Shown here one piece after another: positions 45,750 through 56,768 of a stretch of 64,000 nt of DNA. The translations under genes and the position numbers were made by a program. Source of the DNA: Cymbidium sinense (lineage: Eukaryota > Streptophyta > Magnoliopsida > Asparagales > Orchidaceae); contig CM038221.1 of assembly GCA_021442155.1 (NCBI GenBank), forward strand, positions 144,312,264 to 144,376,263. Direction: 5' to 3'. Position 1 is the first letter of the stretch, and the number at the start of each line of letters is the position of its first letter. Under the pieces are notes generated by a model, which searched no databases, was not told where the DNA came from, and saw only the letters and a list, made by a program, of their open reading frames with translations.

Positions 45750-47914
45750 GAAAAATCTGTGGTGTTTATTTGTTGTGTGGGTTTGTACATTTTGTGTGTT
45801 TATGTGAGAGGACACCATGCAAATCTGACGATGAACTTGTCAGGACGATTGGGTACTACATTAAGGAATAGTGTGCTATCTCGAGAGATAGAGGTCACTA
45901 TCCTATAATGGACCTAATTGCCTAAAAGGACCCCTAAGGCATGATGGGTCTTCGAATATACCAGATATTTTCCCCCTACTTTACATGAAAAAGTAAAGTA
46001 GAGTTTATTTAAATCGGGTTTGTTAAGTTCCTATAAAGGCAAGCCTCCATAGTTAATTACATCTTAAGGGAAGTGAATCCTTTAAGAATACTCTTGATTA
46101 AACTAGGCAATTATTGTCTCCAAATAATTCAAATATAAGACTATAAAGAATTGGTTATATTCTAGAAAATCAAGTGGGAGAGATCAAAAGGGGAGAGTTA
46201 TTATCGAAGCCAAAGAAGATGAGTAGGGAGTGCTCATGATACTAGGAAGCCTAGTGAGCACTCCAATCTATCCTATGGCTGGGCTTTATGTATTTGAATT
46301 TTGAGGAGATTTATTTGTTTGAGTTGAATTTTTATCAGAAATCTAGGTCTCATAATTCCACAATACAAGATTATGGAAATGCCTAAGAGGTGAGGATTTA
46401 TGCTTGTAGCCCAAAGGGAAACAACAACCTCAGATCCTAAATCTATGGATCTTTGGCAAGGGCCAAAGCACAACCTAAATCTAAGGAGAATGTGGGTATA
46501 TGGTTTACCTCCGCAAGAGAGGGTAAGCCACAAGCAACTTATTCCGCTTGAGAGCACTAACTCCCCTACTCTTTAAATCCATGTAGGCAAGTCATATGCT
46601 TTGCAAGATGGTTAAGCTATTATTTATTTAGAAGAGAAACTAAGTCCTTAAACCCACTCCCTAAGAGACTAGATCATGAAGGGCATGAATAATGACTTAA
46701 ATCTAATACAAATTTTGTCAAGTTTTATTTAATTTTGGACTTTTTATTTTGACACAGGCTATAGGATTTTGTATGCCTAAATGCATGAGAAATTGATTAT
46801 GGGCCAAATCAAAAGAGAAAGAGGTGTCTATCCATCAAAAGCTCTTACAAGTTAAGCCTTTATTCTATGGCACAGATGGAAGCCCTCTCTTAACAAGAGT
46901 GGAAGAGTATGACATGCATGATATTATACATATAATCATCTAGCTAAGGGGGTTTCTAAACATTTTTATTATCTTAATTTAATTCCTAAGCATTTATGTG
47001 AGGTCATAAGTTATTTTAAAATTTTAGTTATGAGTTGTTAGTGGGATAGAAAATTTATTTTTCATCTTAAGAGCCTAATCGCATCCAGGCCATACAACAA
47101 TCACCAATCATAAAGAAACTATGAAAAGACATGTTATTTCTAATGCATAAGCTAAACAAAATATCAAATAATTTTATAAAGCTATCACAAAATAATAAGA
47201 GGCTGGTGCAATCGGGTACCGTCATACAACCCAAAAAGAAATGTGGGTAGCCGAGCTCTACCCTTATACATCCTGGTATAATGAAAGAATAATTACAATT
47301 ATAAAATGATAAGTGTTATGGGGGGTCTTCATTCTTCATCCTCCATTCTTCACTCTTCATCTTTCATTTCTTCACTTTGCTTTGCTTAATTTCTTTCTTT
47401 CTCTTGGTTTGATTGGGATGTTGTTTGCTCCAAAGGTATCACATGGTGTATAAGAGTTGGTCTTATAACCAATGTTCATCCTAATCCCCCATAACACTTA
47501 TCCTAATCCTAATGCAAAAATTACATTAAAAGAGAAGGAAAGTAAATCTAGCTACACCTGCAAAATAAGTATTAGCTAAACACACCATACAACCCAAGCA
47601 ATTATATGAATAATTAAGACTTAGCACCCCACACATGGGTAACCAATCCCACCTGTTTTAACTCAATTTATGCTTAGGGGCTAAGCAACCTACATAGCAA
47701 AAAGCATTTTTATATTTTTATTACATTGACCCCTTAAGCATGACCCCCTACATAAATCATGATTAGGCTAATGTCGCCTAACATTTAGACTACGCACAAA
47801 TACCCTAACATCCAATCTAAAATAATACATCACAAAACTAAGCATTCATTAAACCATGCACCGTCCTAACATAAAGCTAGAAATGGTGACTTAGTCTAAT
47901 GTGCATGTGTTAAA

Positions 47915-50900
47915 GCTTGTGTGGTATGTCATATCTAGGCTTTAGAGTTATGATTTGCTAAGTGTGAGGGATTTAATTTATAAAGGGTTGATTTCTCTTT
48001 AAGTGGTTTATCTGATTTAAAGATTTTACTTATTGTTTTCTTTTATTTCATATGGCCTACACTTAGCAACTAAATAAAAGAAGAGAAGAAAGAGAGGGAA
48101 TCTCTCTTTTATCCCTACCTTAAGTCATTTTTAAGGTAAGTTAATTAGCTTAATTTTCTTTAATGAATGGCTTATTATGTGTTTTAATTAACCCTAAGTT
48201 TAGGTTCACTCTAAATAACCTTATTCAATAAGAAAAGCACCTTAAGGTTAATTAGAATGGATTACTATCACATAACACACATTCATTTATTTCTTTCTAT
48301 CATATATGTCATGCACGTGAATAATCCTAAGCATACATATACATGCAATGTAAATCTTAGCATACCTTGATGATGAATGCAAAAAAAGTATTTTGAGTTT
48401 AAATATTTCATTTGTTGATTGAATTATGAATGCATGTCTTTATTACATAGAAAATAGAGATTTTTCATCTATTTGCTAAATACATGTTCATATGTATAAA
48501 AGTTTTAAGTGAGTATCGCCATTATTTTCTACACTAGGGGCGTAAGGTACAAGACCTACCTAGGGCTACTTAAAGCCTCACAGCCCCAGAATGTCCAGAC
48601 TAATATACCACTTTTCTTAGATACATGTAAATGTATGAATAACTATGAGGATAAGAAGATCCATGCAAAAGGTTGTACTTGATTTACTTGATTTATGATT
48701 CTTTATTCATTGGCCACATCATACATGCATATGTAAAAGAGTTTTGAGTACCATTATTTTCTACACGCATAAGGTACAAGACCTACTTACTATAGAACCC
48801 AATGTCCACTAATATACCACTATTCTCAAATACATATGAATGTCTAAAAAGAACCACATGAATAGAGGATCATGCAAGGAAGTATGTTTGGTTTGGTTAT
48901 GTGATTTACATATGTGATATGAAATTCTTCCTAACATGGAGATGCATAGGAATAGATTTAGGCAAGTGTTGTGTTCTTTTCAAATGAACTATACACTTGC
49001 AAATCCTATGTGAACCCAAGCTAAGATGGGAAAAGAGAACCTCATATTACACATCTTATACTATTATCACATGCAAGCTAATAGATATTTGTAATTAACA
49101 TTACTTAATTTATAATAATTGATTTATAGAATTTGAAAATAGCTTTTGATTTAATAGTGATAATACATATTTAATTTAAGTCAACACATGCAATTTGACA
49201 TAAAAGAGAACATTTAATTTAATTAATTTTAAAAGAAGTGAATGCATGATTTCATATGGCAAGCAATATTTAGCATGATTGGAAAGAAATAAAGGAATGT
49301 ACAAGATTTCATTCACCCCTAATTAATTCTAAGGATAATCATATTAAATAAGGTTATTTAAAATAAATCAAAATTCTTTAAAAGACATTTTTAACTTTGA
49401 GTTTGATTTGATTTAAAAATATGAGAGGTTTGCTAATCTAGCCACCCCATGTGTGAATTGATTTGGTTTAATGAAGAATATTTTAAGTTGATTTTATGTT
49501 TTAATTAGATTAAGGTATGAATTAAATGAATTAATTAACCCTTTATCTATATCACATTAAGTTAATTAACTAATTAATAATAGCCAATATGATATGCAAC
49601 CACATAAAAGTAAATTTGCAATGCTCTAAGAAATAAAAGGGGCCTAATGCAATTGGCTTATGATTAATAGTTAATTAAGCAAGAGATCTCACTTAATTAC
49701 TTCATATTCTAATGTGTGCTTAAGGCTTGTGGTATGTCTTAATTAGGCATTAATGTTGAAGTTTTCTAAGTGAAAAAGAATTCAATTTAACATAGAATGT
49801 TGGTTTCACTTTAAGTTGTTTAGTTGATTTTGTGAGTTTTAATTTGTGATTTATTTAGTTCCATAAGACCCTACACTTAACATCTAAGTGTTATAAAGAG
49901 AAGAAAGAGGGTTTCCCTCTTTCATCCCTACCTTAAGTCATTTTATAAAGCATGTTATTATGACTTAGTTTCTTTTAGTGAATGGCTTATTACATGTTTT
50001 AATCATTCCTAGGTTTGGGTTCACATTAAATAACCTTATTCAATGTGAAAGGCTTCTTAAGAATAATTGGAATGAATTACTATCACATGACACATGTTCA
50101 TTCATTTCTTTCCATCACATGTAACATGCACATGATTGGATCCTAAGTATACCTTCACATATAATATGTCTTAGCACATTTAGATGATGAATGTAATGAA
50201 GTATATTTGAATTTTATATTTCATTTAATTAGATTAATATGAATGCATGTCTTTTTTAATAGAAAAAGGAGACTTCAATCCATTAGCTACATGTACACTC
50301 AAATGTATAAAAGTTTTGAGCGGGTATGACGCCATTGTTTTGCACCAGGGGAGTGAGATAAAGACCTCCTTATGGCTACTTAAAGCCATGCATCCCCGGG
50401 ATGTCCAGACTAATATACCCACTATTCTCATATACATATAAATGTATACACAACTATAAGGATGAAGAGTCATGCAAAAGAAGAAATTAATTTGATTGAA
50501 TTATGACTTTCTATTCATTAGTCACATTGCACATACATATGTGTAAGAGATATGAGTAGGTACGATGCCATTGTTTCGCACCAAGGGAGTGAGATAAAGA
50601 CCTCCTTAAGGCTACTTAAAGTCATGCATCCCAGGATGTCCAAACTAATATACCACTCTTCTTATATACACATGAATGTACAATTAACCATAAGAAGACG
50701 AAGTCATGCAAAATGTTGTGTTTGATTTGATCGATTTAGATATGTGATATGAAATTCTTTCTAAGCCTTAGCATGGACATACATAGGAATGAATTTGGAC
50801 AAATATTGTGTTCTTTTCAAATGAACTATACATTTGTAAATCTTATCTAAGCCCATGCAAAGTAAAGAGAGAAGATTTCATACCACATATCTTAGATAAT

Positions 50901-51560
50901 AAACACATGTAAACTCATAAATGTTTCATAATTAGCATCACTCCATATATTATAATTAATTTATACATTTTTGATAGTAATTTTTGATTTAATAGTGATA
51001 ATAGACATGCCTATTTATAATTTAAGTCAACGCATGTAATTTGGCATAAAAGAAACCATTTTGTTTAATTAATTTTTGAAAGAGATGAATGCATGATCAT
51101 ATATGGCAAACAACATTTAATATGATTGGAAAGAAATAAAAGAACATATGCACATGATTTCATTCAATCTAATTAAATCTAAGGGCAATCATATTAAATA
51201 AGATCATTTAAAATAAACTAAAGCTTCTTAATATCATTTTTAATTTTAGGTTTGATTTGGTTTAAGGAATGTAAAAGTGATTTGCTAATCCTTACCCCAT
51301 TCCCCATGTTTGTGATTTAATTTGGTTTAATAAGAAATAATTAAGTGAATTTTATGAATTAATTAAGTTGGATCCTTAATTAAATCAGTTAGTTACCCTT
51401 ACCATGCTTCTTTAATTTGATTAACCACTTATTATAAGCCATAAATGATATGAACATGTGAGGAAATAAAATTGCAATGTTCTTAAAGAACCTAATGCAA
51501 TTGGCTCATAATTAATGGTTAATTAAGTTAAAGAATCTAATTAAGTAATTTTATGATTCT
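47915..51560. repeat. Two ~1.8-kb tandem units inside the LTR of element M
   Basis: Unit A starts near 47915 (GTTAAAGCTTGTGTGGTATG) and unit B near 49715 (CTTAAGGCTTGTGGTATG). Both then run through AGAGAAGAAAGAGGG, CCCTACCTTAAGTCATTTT, TGAATGGCTTATTA, TTTCTTTCYATCA and a conserved ~100-bp box that is itself duplicated within each unit (48505 and 48750; 50313 and 50553). A partial third unit is at 63183-64000. This block is missing from both LTRs of element P. Confidence 0.82.
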
Positions 51561-54204
51561 CCCATACTTATGGGTTAATCATAATTTTTTAAAGGGTCTT
51601 TATGTTGTTAAACACATAAAGAGGAACACTTAATTTGATTGTTTGTATTTAAGGTTTGATTTGATTTTATTTATTTGAATGATTTAGTTGAATTGATTTC
51701 ATTTGATTAGTGTTGGTTGCATTTGTTTTGTATTTTTTTACCTTCATGTAATTTGATTAATTAATTTTTATGTAGATGTTTTGATTCAATTAAATCTTGA
51801 TAATTCAATATCTTTTAAATTAATATCTAATTCTTTTCTTTGATTATAGTTATGTGATTTAATTTTATGTTTATTTGATTTAATCATGGTTCATTTATTT
51901 GTAGTTTGATTGGATTAGATTAATTGAGATTTTATTTTGATTTTAATTGAGTTTGATTCTTTGTAATTAGAATTTTATTTTTAATCTCATCCATTTTTTC
52001 ATGTTTATCAAAGTTTGGTTTGTATTTTGATTTCATGCATTTGATAGTTAATTAGTTTATCTTACTTAAGTAGGTTGAATGAGATTTGATTTAATTACAT
52101 ATTAAATTGATGACAGTCTTTCTTTATTTGATTTAATTTGATTTGATCAGATTTATTAATCTATGGTTTTACTTAGGTTCAATGTGATTATTAGTTTAAT
52201 TAAGAAGTGTATCTCGGTTTATTATTAAATTAAATAAGGATTTGTTTAATTATTAATTTTATTTCATATTTATTTAGGTTGATGGTGTAATTAATGACTT
52301 AATGATTTAGGTTTAATTTAAGATTTGATTGGAATTTAATTGCACTTTAATCATGTTCAAATTTATGTCTGATTAAGCTTAAGTTTAATATGATTAATTA
52401 AATTAACTTAATTAGCTTATTTAAGTGGTGTGATCAATTATTAAATTAAATAAAGGTTTATTTTAATTTTTAATTTAATTTCATATTTATTTAGGTTAAC
52501 GAAGTAATTAATGACTTAATGATTTAAGTTTAAATTAGGATTTGATTATCATTTAATTGCATTTTATGTTTGATCAAGCTTAAGTTTAATATGATTAATT
52601 TGATTAACTTAATTAGTTTAGTTAAGAGGTGTGATCAAATTAATTAGTAGATTAATTAAGTGTTTAATTTGAATTAATTTTAATGTGATTTATAAAGTTA
52701 ATTTGGTTCATTAAGATGATGGATTAATTTATTAAGTTTGCTTTAATTAAATGTTTAATTAATTAGGTTTGATTAAGGGTAATTAAATTTTTTAAATCAT
52801 TAGAATTAATGGTTTGTTTAATTAGAGATTAATGACTTATTATTATATATGACTTATTTGATTTGATAGTTTTAATTAAGCATTTACCTAAATTTTATTG
52901 ATTAAAGGGTTATCATTGTTATTATCATTTGATTAGATTAAGTGATTTAATTTTTTATTTTTATTTCAATTAAACTTGATTATTCATAATCATAGTTATG
53001 TTTGATTTTCTTCATTTATTATGTTCATTAGATTTCATTTATGTTTGATTTAGTTGTTAGGTTTATGTATTAATGGCTAATTAATCATCTTATTCCAAAT
53101 GGATTGATTTTAGATGTGATTTAATCATATCTTAATTAAGTTTACTTTAGCTTTATTTGGTTTAAATTGATTAATATCAAATGATTATGTTGAATTGGTT
53201 TTCTTAATCAATTTAATTTTAAGTTTATTTAATGATTGATTAATATTTAATTTGTTATAATTTGTTAAGTAGTTTCATATGATTAAGACTCAATACTTGG
53301 TGTAGATTTGACAAGATTAGTTTGATTTGATATTAAAGTTTCATTGATTTATTTAATTATGCATTTAATTTAAAAAAACAATCATTTAATTGAATTTTCT
53401 TAACTCAATTAGATTCAATTATGTTTAAATTTAATTTCATTTAAGGGATACATGATACTTTTCTGATTTAAGGTTTGATTACCAATCATTTGGGTATTAC
53501 ATCATTTTTTATTTTGATTTGATATTTAAATTATTTTTAGATTATGTTTTAATTAATTCCTTAATTGATTAAATTTTAATCTTAAGTGTTTATTTAGGAT
53601 TCATTAGGATTTAGAAAATCACATTATTTTCTTAAGAGCCCTAGATGTCAACTCAAGTGATTTAAGTTATTTTGAAGATTTTTGTAAATTTTTGAATTTT
53701 TGTTTGATTTATTTTATTAAAATAGACTATCTAAACTTCAAAATTTAATTTCTCCCTATCCATAAGTATTTTTTATTTGAGATTTTTATAATAGGTGTGC
53801 TTTAACTTTAATTTCAATTCTGAAAAACTTCAACTCAATATGACTTGTATTTTTAGACTAATTGGTGAAATTTGATTTTCACTAAAACCTAAATTAAGCC
53901 TAAACTATTCAGTGAAATTTGAGGATTTTTGGTTCATTGGATCCCTCTTGAAAGACGAATCCAACAAGCCCTTATTTGTAATTTTTTATTAAGTATTTTA
54001 TTTTTTTTATGAATTTTCAAAGTTTCAGGCAACTTAAATAATTTTTAAAATCAGATAATAAGTGATTTTCTAAATTAACCAACCGCACCAGCGGCGGGCA
54101 ATCACGATTGCCACCACGGCACTCATATTGGACCGCATAGCATCGCGTCAGCCGATCGGGCGGAAGAGAGATAGGGACCCGTAGATCGGACAGTTGGATC
54201 GATT

Positions 54205-54316
54205 CGCGTGATTTGGACCACACGTTCTGAGGATCCGAACTACGTGATCCATAGATCTAAACCCCATGATCACGGATTTGAACCGCGTGATCACACAATC
54301 TAAGTCATCTGATCCC
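54205..54316. repeat. ~22-bp minisatellite, five units, in the LTR core of element M
   Basis: The series GATTTGGACCACACG, GATCCGAACTACGTGATCC, GATCTAAACCCCATGATCAC, GATTTGAACCGCGTGATCAC and CAATCTAAGTCATCTGATCC follows a consensus close to GATYTRAACCRCGTGATCAC. It sits in the GC-richer core. The core of element P has no comparable array. Confidence 0.72.
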
Positions 54317-54820
54317 CAAACAATGAGATCAGACGGCGGGTGCTTTCTGACGGGTGAAATTGGCGGAATATTTTTCATCCGACGAGATTTTTTTATTGTG
54401 AACTAAATTTCATCTGATTGGGCTCATTTTTGTGGTGATTTTCACCAAAAAATCTCTTGATTCATATTAGGACTAAATATAATGAAAATTGCAGGGTTTC
54501 CTTGAGAAAATTCCTAAAAATCATGCAAGAATCAACACAAATAGAAGTTCTTAAGGCCAGCTAAAGTTTGGCAAAATTACCTAGCAGGGGATGGTTTTCA
54601 GCAGCGGTGAAGATCTAAGTGAGCTCCTAGGTACAAGAGGAAGCTTTGGAATGACTATAGCCTTCGCCTTCACTTCAGAATGATGTATTCTCCAATTCAC
54701 TTCCTCAAATCAACCCATTTTGATGTTTTGGCTCAAGAGAAGTGGGTTAGTGGTGGCTGATGGCTTTGAGGGTTCTAAGAGACTCTCTCTTATCAGATCT
54801 CTTTACTATCTTTATTCTCC

Positions 54821-54832
54821 CTCTTTTAATGG
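54821..54832 (-). promoter_or_regulatory. Candidate TATA-like element of the LTR of element M
   Basis: On the - strand CCATTAAAAGAG, followed by GGAGAATAAAG, corresponds to the sites at 3388 and 23406. Confidence 0.28.
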
Positions 54833-54959
54833 TGGCAAAAATTTGAATAAATGTGATGGGGAGGTGTTGTGATGGATGATGGCTTGATTGAAGACTTTGG
54901 ATTTAGCTCCCAAAGTCTTCATTTGATGCCATATGATCAGCTCCATTGAATAGCATGGA

Positions 54960-56300
54960 TGGGGGGAGTTGAATGCATGTGATGGGGAGAATTAAATGAG
55001 GTTGGGTGGAATCCTATTTTGGGGAGTGTTCATGAGAGATTTAATGGGTTGGGTTGATTTTGGGTTGATCCCAAATGGGTTTAGGCCATATTTGATCAGC
55101 CTCCAATGGGTCATGGCTTGGTTTCAAGAGATTTGACTCAATTTGGGTCATATGGGTCACACTAGGTCATATTGGATTAGGTTGACCAATTGGTCAAATT
55201 GGGTCAAACCAAGGCTTATGTTAGGTTCAAATGATAATTTAATGTGTTTTGGTATGATCAATTTATTTTAATTTGGCTTAGAATTGATTTTGGCTCATTT
55301 GAAATGAAATGGGCCAAATGGGTCAAGTTGACTTATTTGACCAAAATTGGCCAAATTGGCTTGGATTATGGGTTGATTCATGTTCAATTGGCTAATTGAA
55401 GATGAATGTGATCTTTGGTTCGAATCAATTTTGATTCAATTTGGATTTAGGCCAAACTGACCCTTTAAACTAATTTGGGCTAAATGACTCAATTGGGCTT
55501 GATTAATCAAATTGGGTTCAATTATGGCTTTGGTCAAATTCAATAATAAATTTGGAATGAACTTGAGTCATTGGTTGTAATCAATTTAGGTTAGATCATG
55601 ATTTGACCCAATTTGGTCCTTTAGACCAATTTGGGTCAACTTGGTAATTGGGCTTGGTTTGGCTCAATTGGTGGTCAAGTCATATTTAAATATTGATTTT
55701 GGGTTGATTTAAATCATTAGTTTCAATCAATATGATGTAGGATGAGTTTTGGCTAGTTTTGGTTCATTTGGGCTAAGGGTTGACTTGGTCAAATGACTAA
55801 GTTGACTTGGTTTGACCCAATTGATTACAATTACTTATCCTAGGGTGATCAACAATCATGGTGGAATGTTTTGGTGAGTGTGGTTAAATCCATTTTGGGT
55901 TGGATTGGAAGTTAGCTCAAATGGGTCCTTTAGGTCACTTTGGGTCAAGTGGACCTAAGTGGGTCAATTAGTTCAATTTTGGCTTGATTCAAGTTTAGTT
56001 GAACTTATATATGAGCCTTGGATTGAAATATAAATTTAACGGCAATCAATTTGGAGTCTAAGGGATTTTGGCTCATTTGAAATTTTTAAGTCAAAAGAGC
56101 TAGGATGGGTTTGACTTGGGTTTGCTTCGATTTGATTTGATGATTGTAGGTTTTATTGATATTTGGGTAAATAATTAAATGAATGATTGACTCAAGAGAA
56201 AATCCATTAGTTTTGACTTGATATGGATAGAATTTGGCTAAGTCCAAAGAATTGGCTCAAAGGGCTTAGATTGGGTTTGGATTTAATTTTGGATATAGTT
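54960..56300 (-). promoter_or_regulatory. TTGACC (W-box-like) cluster in the U3 of element M
   Basis: In + strand reading, GGTCAA and TTGACC words recur, for example near 55170-55210, 55320-55350, 55500-55620 and 55770-55810, within longer repeats such as TTGGGTCAAACCAAGGC and TTTGGCTCATTTG. It is homologous to 22260-23060 in reverse complement. Confidence 0.6.
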
Positions 56301-56768
56301 TTGGTCATTTGAATTTGGATTTCATTTATATTTGTGAATATAAATGAAGGAACAATGATTTATAAGAAAATTAATTGAGTTTGTATTTATTTAAAGATTT
56401 GGTTAAGCGCATGGAGGTAGTTCATATGGCTTAGGGAGAGTCTTAGGATTTGAATTTAATTTTGGGTTTCAATTATTTGGAGTCAAATTTAGAATATGGA
56501 TTTGAATTTGAGGTTCGGTTTGAGATTTGAATCTTGGTTTGATTTGAGAAAGTGTATCTTGATTAAGTTTTGGTTATAAGATAGGTGATTTTCTTAAGCC
56601 TTAAGGCGTGGCCTAATCCTATGATTAACCCTTCTAAATCTCTAAGCTTAGGTTAAGTGTTCTCCTAATCACTAGAAGTGTCTTATGACTAAGAAACTCT
56701 TAGTTTCTAAAAGAGTCTTAAGTCTAAGAGGAGGAGGTTTAGAGCTCACTCCAAAAGTGAGGTTAACA

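Larger units (their letters stand above)
30016..56768 (-). mobile_element. Element M: reverse-oriented Tat/Ogre-like element, 3'-truncated, with nested solo LTR
   Basis: Read on the - strand from 56768 downwards: an 11.0 kb LTR, an 8-base spacer, PBS (45749-45732), a leader with the hairpin array, an ORF upstream of the capsid region, gag, protease, RT, RNase H and the second RNase H. It stops shortly after the second RNase H, near 30070, so integrase, the 3' untranslated segment and the 3' LTR are missing. A solo LTR in the opposite orientation (32950-38733) interrupts the protease-RT spacer. It is a relative of element P, with recognisable similarity across all coding parts. The edges near 30016-30070 are uncertain by some tens of bases. 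Confidence 0.82.
45758..56768 (-). repeat. 5' LTR of element M, about 11.0 kb
   Basis: On the - strand it begins TGTTAACCTCACTTTTGG (56768) and ends AAACACCACA (45758), the same ends as the LTR of element P. The order of parts is also the same: TTGACC-rich part (56300-54960), candidate TATA region, GC-richer core (54060-54360), AT-rich body (53990-51600), and the 2 kb end (47900-45758). An extra ~3.6 kb (47920-51560), absent from the LTRs of P, makes it 11 kb. No coding content is recognised; ORFs such as 50247-50441 fall in the extra repeats. Confidence 0.83.

Noticed and set aside
50234..50473. ORFs on both strands over the conserved LTR box
   Set aside because: The frame is not kept in the other four copies of the box, so coding function is unlikely.
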